Shown here piece after piece: positions 20,395-32,096 of a stretch of 64,000 bases of DNA. The position numbers were made by a program, and so were the translations under genes. The stretch is from positions 227,029 to 291,028 of the forward strand of contig CAJINV010000011.1 of the NCBI GenBank assembly GCA_905178155.1, given 5' to 3'. Source of the stretch: Amoebophrya sp. A120. Lineage: Eukaryota > Sar > Dinophyceae > Syndiniales > Amoebophryaceae. Each line of letters opens with the position of its first letter. The first letter of the stretch is position 1. The notes below the pieces were generated by a model that was given only the letters and a program-made list of their open reading frames with translations, ran no database searches and had not been told where the DNA came from.

Positions 20395-22510
20395 GGCCTT
20401 TCATCCTCTCGAACAAGAAACACAGGCGCCGCGGACCCCTGGTTGCCGACCGGCCGCACCACATAAGTCGACGTCGACCGACGTGCGTGGGCGCAAGGCC
20501 CACGGCCCTGCGAGTTTCGTGCCGACGGGCTGCGCCGCTGCTGCGGGGCGCCCCATAATTGCGCCTACCGAGACATTGGGCCCGGGGCTGGCACACGCTG
20601 GGAGGCCCAGAAAAGAAACCGCCCATCGCTGCCGCTTTGCGAGGGGGTGGGGGGGCGCAGCAAATACGCAAAAGCGCGGCGCCCCATCCTGCCGCGCGCT
20701 CGCTGCCGGGGGCCACAGGCCACCCGGAAACAGCCGAACAGAATGTATGAAAGACGGGCCAACGAGGCGGCCGGCTTGGGAGATTGCCGACGGCGCGAAG
20801 CTTCCGCGGGGGCGGACGCGCCGCCATCGGTCGCCCAGCCAAAGTTGTTAGGCGCACGCGCATACTTACGACGGCCCACCCTCGCCGGGTGTGCCGCCGG
20901 CACTACCAGCGCGCTTTTTGGGCGGCATAGCTGGTCTCCCTAGTCCGCCCGATGTAGGAGGTAGTCCATGTATTCCCGCCGTGCTGCCAGCCCACCCCCC
21001 GGGCTTGCCTCCTCAAAAGCGCGGGCGCGACGCCACGAAAACCCGACCCCTGCTTCGCGCGCATGCGACACACACTGGCTGGAAGGCGCGCGGCCGGCGC
21101 AACTGGCCGCAGACCCGCCACACCATGGACCACCCCAGGCGCGGGAGTGCCTTTGCTGTGCCAGCCAGTTGCAAGCTGTGCGCACTCGTGCGAGCGGGAC
21201 GCGCGCGCAAAACACGCGCACGGCATCCCCGACGGCCTCTCTGCGCGAGGATTTGCCTATTAGTGGGGGCTGCCTCAAATCGCGCCGCGTTTCCTCTGCA
21301 GTGCTGCCATCGCCTACGCTCGCCACCGCCCTGCTGGGGTCGGCGCGCTGTCGCCCCGGGCGTTTTCGTGCCTCCCTCTGCCCTCCGGCCCCGCCTCCCT
21401 CACTCTTGAAACACAGAGGCCGGGGGCATTCACGCCGTCGGTGGCGAAAGCTAGCGCGCGCAGACGCCGGCGACCGACGGCCCGGCACGCCGGTTAGCAG
21501 ACGAGCGAAACAAGCGAGGCCGGGCCCCCACAAGACGCAAACCATCGCAGGCACCCGGAAGCACCTTCGTCGCCCGCGGCGTAGGTCTGCCGTTTCTTCG
21601 GCCCAGTGCTTGGCTTTGAGCAGTGCTGTTACGGCCCAACTATTCTCGCGGCCTACCCTGGACAAACTTGAGGAAAAAGCGAGCGCGCCACGCGACAGCG
21701 CGGTAAGGTAAGCCGGGCCCGCTGCTGATGAAACCCGTCAAACTTCCGCCGCCGCCGCCGCCGGCGCTTTGCTCCCGGCATTTCCCCTCGCCGCCACCTT
21801 GCTTTTTTTGTCAGCTGTCTTTCCACCCATCGGTCGCGCGGGCCTTTAGCTCGCGCGATGGGTGAGCCTTCTGGCCTCCTCGCAAGCGCGGGCCAACTAT
21901 ACGCAGGGGGGGGCCCCCCCGCAAGCGCGGGCCAGAGCAGCCCCGTCGCAAGAGCGTGCGGGCGCCACCGGAAAGCGGTCGCGCTTTCTGGCCCAGTCCG
22001 TCCCCGCGCACAACGCTGGCGGCACAACTGGCCCCCTTTAGCTTTACGTGGCGGCTGCTGCGCCATGGCGCCCAGGCTTTCCTTTGCTCGGCGGCGCCGT
22101 TGTAGTGCGTTGGAGAACAAGCGCCCCCCATTGCCGTCCGGCCTTGGAAAATTCGCAGACCGTGGGCGGGGCGCCCTCCACGCAGGTTCTGCAGACCATA
22201 TCGGGGGGCCCTCGGTTATGGCAGTAAACACACGAGGGAGCGCCGCCAACGAGATCAGGCCCAAGCGCTCGGCCATTCTCCAACGCGCGCATGGTCTTCT
22301 CCCACCCAAGTCCCCACACAGGCCGCGCACCTTCGCAAGCGTGCGGGAGCTCCAGCGCCATGCTTTAGATAATGGCCCGCGGCGTCAGGTGGCGCGCTGC
22401 GTATTCGTCAGCAGGCACCCGCGCCGGCTTGGTGGGGCCCGACTCACTTGGCCGATACTGCCACCAACACCAAGGCCGGATGGGCTCGTCACCTGCGAAA
22501 AAGAAACGGC
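20395..22510. other. GC-rich island B
   Basis: A second ~2.1-kb very GC-rich block with abrupt edges. Open frames up to ~250 codons exist on both strands, but the translations are compositionally biased and lack domains. A short internal repeat with the core CGCAAGCGCGGGCCA occurs near 21889-21935. Similar in character to island A, though I could not align the two by eye. Confidence 0.55.
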
Positions 22511-22808
22511 GGCGCGGTTTGCTACGAAGTACTGGCGGTAGAAGATGACACAGCAAGTCGAAGCGCAAAAGAAGAACACCAGAAATTTTTGCATTTTTGA
22601 ACACATCCCTGTTGAGCGGGTTCACACCATTCAATTCCGAGGGTCGGATTTATTATTTGAAATTCCAGAAGACCCTTCATCGGTGTAAAAATATGTGCGC
22701 GTTCTTTATCTTTTCTTTTTGCAACATTCTCGTCTTGATAAATTGAAATTGAGCAACCTCTTGATCAGAAGAACATCCTGGGTACTACTACGACTAGCTA
22801 CAAAGAGC

Positions 22809-23961
22809 TTATTCTTCCAGTTCGTCGAACATGGGATCGAGTTGCCACGCCCGCTTCGCTCCAACTTGCACCGCGGTGGGCTTGTTCCGCTCGCGGCGGT
22901 ATTCCGGCAAGTTCTGCGCGTCGCCGAACACGTCGAAATGCTCCAGCAGCTTGCGGTACCCGACGGCCTCGCTGGGTTCCCAGTTCTCGAAGTTCTCCAG
23001 CGCCTGCAGGTGCCGGACCGCTTCCACCTTGCCGTACTTCAGGTACTGGTTAGGCCAGCGCCGGACACTGTTCAAGTGGTCCGCGAAGGTCTGCAGGCAC
23101 GGGTGCTTCTTCTTGCTCTGTTTCTCCCGGCGCATGATGCGCGTCAAGATCTCGTCCCCCTGGTCCCAGGGCAGCTTGGGAAACTTGTACTTGATCTGCG
23201 AGTTATGCATTGCAAAAGTTTCCTCGTACTTGGTAGTAGAAATTGCATCACAAATTTTCATTTTCGTATAGAAGAAACAGTAAACTGTAATTTTCATGCA
23301 GATGTAGGTAGGAAGCCACATTTGTAATGCATGATTTCGATTAGTACGAATACGATAAACTTTTGCACAGGATACAAGTCTGCGTTCGGCAGCATGGTGG
23401 TGTGGGACCGCTTCTTCAAACTTCCGTTGTACCAACTGGTCTGATATGTACTGCAAAAGCATGCGCAACGTTCTCGTAGTAATCGCAGTCATGCATTACT
23501 GCAAGCTCGTTTCTTGAGGCGAATCCACATTACAACAAATCCCGATTCTCATCATGCTGAGCAAATTTGTCATGCGCTTTCTACTAGAAGTGCGATGCTT
23601 GTGCAGTTCATATCTCACTGTTCAAACCGTACCGGGCAGCCAGCAGCTTCGCCGTTGCGGCTTTGGAGGAGGCGGAAGTTGTTGGTTGTGTTATAGGTGC
23701 TGTTGAAGGCAGAGGAGCAGCTTCCCCTTCCCGCATGGATGAACAGGAGCTTTCTGTTGCAGAGGATGAAACAAGAACAGTCCCGACACAATTACTGTTC
23801 GATGTTCTTGTAGTGCCGTTCAAGTGGGACATGTCGTTCTGGATGCAGTTCGTCGCTCGACGCCGCATCGACGCTGCTGGAGGCGGTCCTCGAAACGTGG
23901 AGGCACCGCAAGCGGCCCGACCTGCTGGTGCCAGGCGAGGAGCATTATTGAAAACGACCAT
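22809..23961 (-). CDS. Unknown protein, possible mitochondrial presequence
   Basis: Exons 23961-23633, 23450-23369 and 23195-22809 sum to 798 nt (265 aa). Start ATG 23961. The first ~35 residues are Arg/Ala-rich with no acidic residue (NNAPRLAPAGRAACGAS...), resembling a mitochondrial presequence. A Ser/Thr-rich linker follows, then a compact Lys/Trp-rich domain with KKRSHTTMLPNADLYP, KYKFPKLPWDQGDE, LTRIMRREKQSKKKHP and a C-terminal acidic end DELEE. I do not recognise the family. Both introns can be read as GT-AG but have introner-like inverted ends (TGCAAAAG / CTTTTGCA) and interior GCATGACAAA-type motifs. The exon-2 boundaries are the least certain part. Confidence 0.65.
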
Positions 23962-24443
23962 GATGAGTTTGTTAATATGTCTTGGTACTGCTGCGGCCCC
24001 AACTTCTTCGCTGAGAGGACATTGGATGAATTCACTTTTTTACCGCACCATCTCTGTTGCTTGTACAGATCAGCACAAGAACTCTTGGACCCTCGCTCGT
24101 CACCGCATACGGCTTGGGAAATCCATTGGAACTCTTGGACATTCTCCGAGCCCGAGGCATCGGGAGTGCAGGCGGAACACGACCGCCACAAGAACACAGC
24201 GCAATACACAATTCAAATTCAACCGCGGTTGACGTGAAGGAACTGACACGAAATATAATTTATCTATCTATTCATAACGAGCGCTTGCGCTACTTCGAGG
24301 ATTACATTATTGGCGCCTCGTATTACATATGATCACGCGGGAAGACGTGACCACTCGGACGTTGCAACACGTTCACGTCGTGCTGTTTTGTTGTTGCTCA
24401 TCATGTCACGCATCAAATGGGAGTCGCGCAGGCGCAAGTTGTG
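23962..24443. other. Spacer between DUF445 gene and unknown gene
   Basis: About 480 bases. Open frames overlap here on both strands, but none shows a conserved motif or continues convincingly into either neighbour. Nothing else seen. Confidence 0.4.
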
Positions 24444-26584
24444 CTATCTCCGCGTCAAGTCAAAGTGTATCTGCATCCAGAGGGAAAACAACCCGATCGC
24501 GCCACCGAAAATGTTGCCCCAGAGCACGAGCCAGCCGAGATGTTTCCTGATCATTTCCTCTAGCAAACGCTTGACGAGGTCGGGGGAAAGCAATTCCAGT
24601 TTCTCTGTCATGAGCAGGTCAATCTCCACCTTGATACGCTCCACGGACAAGAAACTGCCGACCTGAAAGAAGGTTGGTGTTTATTTGGTGCTACATCATG
24701 GAATACTGCGTGTGCGTTTTCATCTCATGCTTAACGTTAAGGTTCTGCATTTTCGTATGACAAATAGAAATGCACATCCGAAAATACCGCAAGTTCTAGT
24801 AGTTGTTCGTGAGATCATTTTTCGAAAATTTTTTTTCGTAAAGTACGTCCAGATTCGTGGTCAGATCTTTTGCGAGCGCGGCCAAGGTCGGCTTCAGCAT
24901 GGGCATGAGGCCGTCGAAGGAACCCCCAAACATTTGCTTGATCATGTTGAGCATCATTCCCTCGGGCGTCGCGGCCACTTCCTCCATCTTTTGCTTCAGC
25001 GTCGTCTCAAACCCCGGTTTGTCCAGCAGGCTCGGGATGTCAAACTGCTCCAGAAGTTTCGGCACCCGGGTGTTAAGGTAGGAGTTCAAGAACCTGATTT
25101 ATTTGGTGGAGTGTTCTTGAAAGGATGTGCTGTCATGCGATGAAAAGCATGCAATAGTGGTCGTTCGATTTTGAATCTATGTTGGTACGTATGATACATC
25201 AAAAGAGGAAGAATACAACTGTCGAATTTGAAACAAAATGAGTACTCGTCGTCAAAAAACGCTTTCATGATCGTTGACTTGACAACCGTCCTAATTTCCT
25301 TGAATCGGGCTGGGATCACGCCGGAGCCCGGTAAATTACACACCGGTTCGAACAGCATTTTAATCGCGAGCCAGTTTGTGAACCCGCCCGCGAAACCGAA
25401 GAGCCCGAACGCGAGGATGTAATTCTGTTCCCGTTGCTCGTCCGTCTCAAACCACACAACCTGCAGCCACAGTCCGAAAAGCATCACGCAGAAGGTGGCG
25501 AAATTGCTCACGTCGCCCTTATTCAAGTAGGGGTGCAGCCAGGGGGGGAGAAACTGTCGGGCGTGGGCGTCAAGTTTCTCGACCAACAGGTTGAGCTGAG
25601 CAGTCGGTCCTCGTCCGCCAGAAGCAGCAGTTGTACTATCGTTAGCGGGCGTGCCTGGGTCAACAACATCGTAGCTCCCGCTCCTGTCAAGAAATTTCGC
25701 AGTTTCCGAAGAGTTGGCACTCAGACCCGTCACGGGCGTTTCTTGCAGCTCGATTGCAACGTGGTGCACTGCTCCGATGGCCGTGGACGATGAACTAGAG
25801 GTGGCTGTGGAGGAAGAAGTAGAGGTGGACGAGGCTGTACTTGAACCAATTTTTTGTGGTCCACCAGCATGTAGTTCTGCTGCGGGCCTCTTGCTACTGC
25901 TGCTCGAGGAGGCTGAAGATGCTGCCGTGATCTTCGTACCTTGGTCGTCCTGTGCCGGCACAACTTTCGCACCACCGTCGGAGTTCTTCTTACTGTCAGT
26001 GCTGGGCATCGGCAGAGAGGTGCTCCCTCCGGAAGAGCTTGATGCACCAGCGGACGAGGTCATGTTGCTGGGTTCCAGAGCAGGCGATAACTCGCTTGTG
26101 ATTGATCCCAGAGGCCGTGGATCCGGCACCGCGATCACGAAGATTGATTGTAGTGACGCGACGGCAAGAACATTGTACACAAGAAATGCGAAAGAGCACC
26201 TGAAGAAAAACTTCGGGACCTTCACAGAGCTCTCCGGATCATCTTGTTCCAGCTGGATGAGCTGAAAACAGTCAGCAAATTGCTAAAACGAAGCAGAAGA
26301 AATGAGGTCGGAAAAAAACGAATATTACCGAAATACAAATAAAACGAGAAAACAAAAAAATAGAGTGAGGAATACGGAAGTAAAGGTGAGAAGCCTGAAA
26401 AAAAAATTCTGCGATGAACACGACAGCACAGGGGCCCCGCGACGAATGATCCGCCTACTACGGACAGCAAATATTAGACCGCAGCAAGAGACATTACCGG
26501 TTTTGGTTTTCAACTTCACGGTATAAAGTTTTCTCGAAAATAGCGATCGGCTCCTACCTGTCCACAATGGCGCAACAACATCAT
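24444..26584 (-). CDS. DUF445 family membrane protein
   Basis: Proposed exons 26584-26558, 26261-25246, 25093-24847 and 24662-24444 sum to 1509 nt (502 aa); all three introns are GT-AG. The long exon has an N-terminal hydrophobic segment (FAFLVYNVLAVASLQSIFVIAV), a ~130-residue Ser/Thr-rich linker, a membrane helix (FATFCVMLFGLWLQVVW) and the family signature FAGGFTNWLAIKMLFEPV (~305) followed by SGVIPARFKEIRTVV. The last exon carries the terminal helix WLVLWGNIFGGAIGLFSL. The domain is known from bacteria and plastid-bearing or protist proteins and has no firm biochemical role. The 27-nt first exon (MMLLRHCGQ) is an inference: the long exon has no in-frame ATG upstream and an AG precedes LIQLEQ. 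Only 24 bases separate this start from the next gene's stop. Confidence 0.8.
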
Positions 26585-26608
26585 TGCTGCTGTTGAAGCT
26601 GTAGCTGA

Positions 26609-28711
26609 TCAGGCCCCAGCATAGTTTTTCCCCTCATGATCGTTTAAAAGCATGGTCAGGTACACTCGCCACTGCCCGGCGAGGCGAACCATCTCGCAGA
26701 TCGCCCTGCGGAGATCTACTCTCGTCGCCTGCTTCTCAACTCGCGTATTCAGTAGCTGTTTCCAGCTCGCCAGCAAATCCACAGGAATTTCGAACGACGC
26801 TGCGGTGGAATGGGAGTCTTCTTGCTCGTAGGCTCGATTTGTGGGATCATCATCATACAGCCCCGGGCTTCTACCGTGACTGAAAGGTTGCCCCAGATCT
26901 GATGGTGGATATGGATTAGGATTATTACTCGCAACGGCAGCGTTATTCTCTTGTATCAGCAAGAGCTGTCGCATCAGCTGCCGTTCCAACGCCTTCCTTC
27001 TTCGCGCGGACGAGTTGTCACAAACTCTGATTCGTTGAAAGCCCGTAGCAGTTCCTGCACCCTGCAGCTCCTGCGCTGGATCTTCGTTCGAAGCAATCGG
27101 CAAATCCAAGCCCAGGTCGAAGAGTCGTTCGGCCAAGTCGAGGATGGCCTGTTTGCTCATGCATCGGTAGGCGAGACGATTGTGGTACTCGGTGTAATTG
27201 TGGCTGGTACAATCGCCATCCGTTTTGTACTGTTGACCTGACGGCCTTTCATGGCCCGTGTGCGGCGAAGAAGCATCAGTTCTCCTCGTTGGCAGGCCGT
27301 CTTGTTCTATCGGGTGGTCTACTCCAAGTGTGGTCGTATCAAAATTCCACTCCGGCTTTTGTGGTTTTGCATTCATCTTCGTCGTCGTCGTCCCGGAGGA
27401 AGAGGTGCCAGCAGGAGCTCCCTCTTGTCGTAAACATGATGACCCGACTTGTCGTCCATTCTCACCCTCAGACGAAACCAAAACCAGCTGTTCTGCGAAG
27501 CACCGCAGCTCCTGCTCCAGCGCCCACACCTTCTCTTTCGTCCACCGCAGAGAATTTCCCGCGTGACCCGTTTGCTCCACTTCTGTCGCGCAGCGTCCTC
27601 CGGAGGATTTCAACATACTCGCATTCCACTTCGCTACCTGCCTCTCGAGCGCGAGAATCTGGGCTTTCAAGAGGAAAACCCGCCGTTCGTCCGCGTTTTC
27701 CAATTCCTTTCCCTCGTCCCGTAAAAATTCCCAGAGTTTCCACGGACTGCTGTTGGCGGTCCGCTCCAGGGCCAGCTGGGCGGTGGTCGTTTCCAGTCTT
27801 TTTCGCAGCCGCTCGTTATCGGCGGCGAGTTCTCTGAAAACCTCAATCACTTCCGCAAGATGTTCTTGTCCGGTTTGCTCATCTCCATCACCCTCGCCGG
27901 CCGTCAACCTACTGGTGCGACGCTGGCACTCTGCCCTCGTCACATGATGTCCTCGCCGCTTCTTGAATTCGTTCGAGAAACTAGGGCAATTGCGCAAGAA
28001 GGAATCCACTTCAGATCTGAAAGCAGCAAGGTTTTTTACCATAGTGCCGTGGTCTTGATGTTGATCTACATCTACTCCCGTGTTCCTCCTCCTGCTGCCT
28101 CGTCCGCTAGTGCCGGGACCGGCTTCCAGGTGGTCCACGACGCCACTTGCGCTGTAGAAGTCTGCTGACGACGCCGTGGTGTCTTTGGTTGTCTGCGCGG
28201 AGGTCCTCGGAAAATGATCCTGCTGTGCCATAAACATCACCCCGTCCTCGTGGTCTTGTTCCGGTCTATCAGTTGCAAAATCGGAATTCCAAGCTGGACG
28301 TGAGGACAGGTCAGCATTCATCTTCGCGCCGCTCGTTTTAGACACCGATCTCCTGCGTGGAGGACGGGTCATCTCTCCCTGGTGTTGTTCCTGCCCGAAG
28401 GTAGTGGTGTCTGGTGGCTCATTTAACATTTTCGACCTAGAAGACTTTTGGTGAAAATTGACCACTGAGGAGGACCGCGCTCTGGAAGATAAGGTGCCGA
28501 ACCCTCCATCTTCGATCGGAACTGAGTCGCCCTGAAGACGCTGATGTTGACCGAACGTACCGGGCTCCTGCTTACTCTGCGTGCGCCCAGGTGGTCCTCG
28601 GGGTTGCTGCGGTGCTCCAGTTGGACCTCCCGGAGCAGTCAGACGCAGAGACCGGCTCGTGGATGGTTGGTGTGTTGGACCTCCGGGTTCCGTCCGACGG
28701 GGACCGAACAT
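26609..28711 (-). CDS. Large disordered protein with central coiled coil
   Basis: Single 700-codon frame from ATG 28711 to the stop at 26609, no intron needed. The N-terminal third is Pro/Gly/Ser/Gln-rich. The middle contains a clear heptad-like region (EVIEVFRELAADNERLRKRLE, FLLKAQILALERQVAKW), then a low-complexity stretch. The C-terminal ~200 residues look folded (CMSKQAILDLAERLFDLGL; RRKALERQLMRQLLLIQEN; RRAICEMVRLAGQWRVYLT). I recognise no family. A scaffold or cytoskeletal role is possible for such an architecture, but nothing here proves it. The gene ends 24 bases before the DUF445 start. Confidence 0.8.
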   Translation of the reverse strand: MFGPRRTEPGGPTHQPSTSRSLRLTAPGGPTGAPQQPRGPPGRTQSKQEPGTFGQHQRLQGDSVPIEDGGFGTLSSRARSSSVVNFHQKSSRSKMLNEPPDTTTFGQEQHQGEMTRPPRRRSVSKTSGAKMNADLSSRPAWNSDFATDRPEQDHEDGVMFMAQQDHFPRTSAQTTKDTTASSADFYSASGVVDHLEAGPGTSGRGSRRRNTGVDVDQHQDHGTMVKNLAAFRSEVDSFLRNCPSFSNEFKKRRGHHVTRAECQRRTSRLTAGEGDGDEQTGQEHLAEVIEVFRELAADNERLRKRLETTTAQLALERTANSSPWKLWEFLRDEGKELENADERRVFLLKAQILALERQVAKWNASMLKSSGGRCATEVEQTGHAGNSLRWTKEKVWALEQELRCFAEQLVLVSSEGENGRQVGSSCLRQEGAPAGTSSSGTTTTKMNAKPQKPEWNFDTTTLGVDHPIEQDGLPTRRTDASSPHTGHERPSGQQYKTDGDCTSHNYTEYHNRLAYRCMSKQAILDLAERLFDLGLDLPIASNEDPAQELQGAGTATGFQRIRVCDNSSARRRKALERQLMRQLLLIQENNAAVASNNPNPYPPSDLGQPFSHGRSPGLYDDDPTNRAYEQEDSHSTAASFEIPVDLLASWKQLLNTRVEKQATRVDLRRAICEMVRLAGQWRVYLTMLLNDHEGKNYAGA

Positions 28712-29375
28712 CTTCTTGCTCTGGGATGTTGGAATTGCTCGTCGATTATTCTGCTACCTACGACCTCCTTCATGCTAAAAAAAAAATTGAAAACGTCGAC
28801 GACCACGAGGAACATCGCCAGCACAAGAACTCCCGGTAGATCTTTTGTCGATCTACTTCTACCAATGAACGCAAGATCGTAGCGGTGTTGACAATTCTTG
28901 AACTGTGGCCGTATCACGGGTGTCGGTGTCGTCGCACGAGTGACTGGAGTTGCGTTATTTCATTGTCTTCATACATCATCTTCTTCACACCATCTACGGC
29001 CGACAATTCAACATCTACGGCCGACAATTTGTGCATCGCCATTCTGTTCTGGTAGTTGCGTCACAGATATATTTATACCTGTCCACGACCAGAACAATCT
29101 GATGGTAATAGTCGCCTTCGTCAAATTTTTGGTTCAAAGGATTTACATGGTCGCATTATGTGTTTTCTGGAACTACAAGGCCACAGCCTATGTCACGGTA
29201 CTTATACCTGAAATTGGTGCGGCACTAACTTAAAAATTTGTCAATGTGGATGAAATCGAAACATCTTCTCATGATTGATTAGGATAGGAAAGTCATTTTC
29301 TGATACAACCGCAAACCCGAAGGCCAGACGTTACTTCACCTACGCCACCAGCGAGAAACTACAACTCTTCCGGCG
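28712..29375. other. AT-rich spacer
   Basis: About 660 bases upstream of the coiled-coil gene. A short direct repeat (CATCTACGGCCGACAATT) occurs twice near 28990-29030. No coding signal seen. Confidence 0.5.
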
Positions 29376-30128
29376 TCAAAAATGCGGGACCAATCCCCAG
29401 ATCGTGTTCTCCACAAACCCGCCCCGTAACTCGCGCATTTTGGTAAAGTGGACAAAATTCTTCAGCACCACCGCCACGCCGCCGGACAGCAGGAAAAATC
29501 GGCCGGAAACGACGATTCCGTCATTCGGCCCAAGAGAAACCACTTCCAGGTCGCTGAACAAGTTCTCGGTCGAGGAAAGCTGGTAGCGGCTCCTGTCAAA
29601 AGAAGTTGTACGTGAGTTGTTCTTGTCCTCTCCGCATGTTGTTCTGTAGCTGAAGCAGAGCGTCGACGAGGCCACCCTCACCAACAAATTCTCGACTAGC
29701 GGTATCGTCTGCAAAGCAGAGAACAGTGATGTCACTATGGCGCTAGCAGATGAGGTAATAAAGTGCGAGCTGTTCTTCTTGTGGCTGTGATCGTCGTTCT
29801 GGTCATCCGCTGTACCAGGCGGCGTGCTTCTATTTGCCGCTCTCGTCAAGCCGTCTTTAGAAGAGGTCGTACTAGTAGTCACGTTTCTTGCGGCCGCCAC
29901 CTCCACTATCTTTTTTCGCTGCTCCAGCAGCACCCGTTCGCGGATTTGCCGCACGACCAGCCGGGCAGTGGTCTCCGCGACGTACCCGTTGCGGTTTCGT
30001 TGGGACTGCACTGTCTTTTGGGTGTATTTTTTCTGTCGTCCCGCCGAATTTCTTTCACCGGCACGGGGGCCGTGTTTTTTCCGCTTCGCGCAAAAGTAGG
30101 AAGTAGGCGAAACCAGCGCGAGTATCAA
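29376..30128 (-). CDS. Unknown protein, 5' end unresolved
   Basis: A 250-codon minus-strand frame ending at 29376. The first codons are TTG ATA CTC, and no ATG precedes them before a stop, so an upstream exon or different start is likely. The translation begins with a hydrophobic stretch, then a basic region (KRKKHGPRAGERNSAGRQKK), and a helical segment (ETTARLVVRQIRERVLLEQ). A Ser/Thr-rich linker follows, and the C-terminal domain has DLEVVSLGPNDGIVVSGRFF and GGVAVVLKNFVHFTKM. The C-terminal part looks genuinely coding. No family recognised. Confidence 0.5.
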   Translation of the reverse strand: MILALVSPTSYFCAKRKKHGPRAGERNSAGRQKKYTQKTVQSQRNRNGYVAETTARLVVRQIRERVLLEQRKKIVEVAAARNVTTSTTSSKDGLTRAANRSTPPGTADDQNDDHSHKKNSSHFITSSASAIVTSLFSALQTIPLVENLLVRVASSTLCFSYRTTCGEDKNNSRTTSFDRSRYQLSSTENLFSDLEVVSLGPNDGIVVSGRFFLLSGGVAVVLKNFVHFTKMRELRGGFVENTIWGLVPHF

Positions 30129-30254
30129 CAGGAAAAATTCCCCCTCCCCATATCAAAACGAAACCTCTGATGCTAGATTTGCGTACACAAATCCGATTTG
30201 TCTTGCAGTAAGGCAGCGCAGCCAGATCCTCGGCCTAAGTAGGGGCGTTTTGGT

Positions 30255-32096
30255 CTAGTTGCTTAGCGTTACAAACGGCTGTCCCCTAGGCGCAACAGCA
30301 TGCCAAATCGGTTCCATAATGTTGTCGAAGCTTCTGCGCTTGTCTTCTTGCAAGACAGACGTGATTTGTGGTCTCAAATCAGCAACACAAATTTTCGGAA
30401 ACATACTTTTTCGATATGGGGAGGGGGGATTTTTCCATACAATAGCGAGCCCGACGTCCAGCACCGTGAGCGGAATGCTCCACAACGAGCTGCAAACCGA
30501 AGGACAGCGCCACGTGCTATTTCTGGTCATTGATGTTTTGTTCTTGCAGCTTCTGCTCGGAGAAGTACATTTAACTTTCTCCATCTTACCCACCAGGGAT
30601 TCCGTGCTGCTTCCGCTCGACTTTACCTCCACGTCCACTTGCTCATGTGGTTGTTGGGAAATCAAATCATCTTCGTCGTGTTCTGGTACTACCGCAGCGC
30701 TCTTGTCTCCTCCAAGTAATCCTTCATCCTGTATTTCCGGACCTCCGAGTTCCGCGGCGTCACCCACTACAAACACGTTCTTCTCCAAAAAACCATGGAC
30801 CTGCAACTGCCGGTTCGCGCGGAGGTGGTTTTTAGTGCTGATGCTGTCCGTACCCGTAGATGATTGTGGGTAGCAGCGGTAAACGCGGAGGTAGGAGCTC
30901 CTAGTATCTTCTCCGTTTGTACCGTCATTTTTCCGCTCCACCTCGTCATCTCCGTACACAATTCGCACGCGTTTTGTCCTTTCGAAATACTTCAGAACGT
31001 ACTGCCGTGCGCTCTTCGGGTAGTCCTTCAGAACCTGACTGCGACCCCGACTGGCCAGCTGCAGGTCGATGTGCAACTGGGGGAAGTAATGCAACAGATC
31101 CGCGCACAGTTCGACTCCGACCACCCCGGCGCCAATCACTTTCACACGAGAAGAGCCTGGGTTCATCACCGTTGAAGTAGAGTGCAGGACGCGTTTCTCG
31201 GTTTGCAGAAACTTCAGCCGGCCGGCGAGATCCAAATCTGCAGTCGAAAAATCATTGGTTGCGGCGGTGCTGGTGTTGCTCTCGTGCTTGTCCCCGGTCG
31301 CAGGCTCGACCACGTCGTTCTCGTTGATTCCGACGGCTCCGTAGCAGTCGGCTTTCCACACCTGGTACGCACTACCCGTTGCAATCACTGCGAAGTCGAA
31401 TGGCACGGTCTGCAAAGTCGTATTTTTTGCCGCAGGAGCGTTCGTGAGTTGCAACGGCGGAGCTGAAGAGGACTTCTCCGTCTTTCTCACGACCTCCACC
31501 AGCGCCGCTCCAGGGTTCAGATTCCGGACAAGTCCTTGCTTGAAAACAATCTCGCAGGCAGGTGGTTTCATCGCGGTTTTCTTCCTGGAGAAGCTCGAAG
31601 AGACAACACTCCCTTGCAGCTCCGCGAAGTACTCCTCGTAGCGAAAGTGCGTGTAGTTGCGGCTCAGGAGAGTCGCAGTTCCGGGGATCAAATGACCAGA
31701 GGTCGTGGTCGTTCCATAACCCATGTTGCACCATCGGCGCTGGCACCACTGTGGAAGCAGGCTGCGAACCTTCTCCACGGCGAAACCCAGAACTTGGTGC
31801 GCTCTGCTTGTAGTTTTGGAGGGGGTGGAGGCGCTGCTGATCATATTGTCGTCGGAAAAATTATTATCCGCCGCCTCGCACATAGCCCGAATCGCACCGG
31901 GCGTGAATTCGAAGTACTCTTTTGCGTCGACCGCGGTGATATGGAGCTTAAAATTACTCGAAGCCAGTGTGGTCAAATTGCGCACCACATTGAGCCCCGC
32001 GAAACCCAAGCCGACAACGAGGACACGCGCCTGCTCGTCGGAGCAGGTACTAAGATCCGTTTTCGGTGTTGACGAGTCTGGATGAGGGTCTGACAT
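30255..32096 (-). CDS. FAD/NAD(P)-dependent oxidoreductase (AIF/FSP1 or NDH-2 like)
   Basis: Single exon of 613 codons from ATG 32096 (MSDPHPDSSTPK). Two Rossmann motifs are clear: FAD-binding VVGLGFAGLNVVRNL (residues ~28-42) and NAD(P)-binding VIGAGVVGVELCADLL. The family motifs VIATGSAY (after FDFA) and VFVVGDAAELGG complete the two-dinucleotide-binding-domain flavoprotein fold. Members transfer electrons from NAD(P)H to quinones or other acceptors; the exact acceptor cannot be told from sequence. A ~70-residue acidic, Ser-rich insert follows VGDAA. Thereafter the C-terminus (LTVLDVGLAIVWKNPPSPY) may contact membrane. The 5' end and upstream ~350 bases are duplicated at 33055-33395. Confidence 0.85.
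   Translation of the reverse strand: MSDPHPDSSTPKTDLSTCSDEQARVLVVGLGFAGLNVVRNLTTLASSNFKLHITAVDAKEYFEFTPGAIRAMCEAADNNFSDDNMISSASTPSKTTSRAHQVLGFAVEKVRSLLPQWCQRRWCNMGYGTTTTSGHLIPGTATLLSRNYTHFRYEEYFAELQGSVVSSSFSRKKTAMKPPACEIVFKQGLVRNLNPGAALVEVVRKTEKSSSAPPLQLTNAPAAKNTTLQTVPFDFAVIATGSAYQVWKADCYGAVGINENDVVEPATGDKHESNTSTAATNDFSTADLDLAGRLKFLQTEKRVLHSTSTVMNPGSSRVKVIGAGVVGVELCADLLHYFPQLHIDLQLASRGRSQVLKDYPKSARQYVLKYFERTKRVRIVYGDDEVERKNDGTNGEDTRSSYLRVYRCYPQSSTGTDSISTKNHLRANRQLQVHGFLEKNVFVVGDAAELGGPEIQDEGLLGGDKSAAVVPEHDEDDLISQQPHEQVDVEVKSSGSSTESLVGKMEKVKCTSPSRSCKNKTSMTRNSTWRCPSVCSSLWSIPLTVLDVGLAIVWKNPPSPYRKSMFPKICVADLRPQITSVLQEDKRRSFDNIMEPIWHAVAPRGQPFVTLSN

Noticed and set aside
20900-22540. Open frames of 170-250 codons in GC-rich island B
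   Set aside because: Same compositional explanation; no conserved domain, start context or continuity with neighbouring genes.
23195-23375. Introner with a CGCAGA direct repeat in the 22.8-24.0 kb gene
   Set aside because: The repeat is present, but excision at it breaks the reading frame. GT-AG excision (GTGCAAAAG to CTCGCAG) keeps the frame, so this intron is not counted among the eleven.
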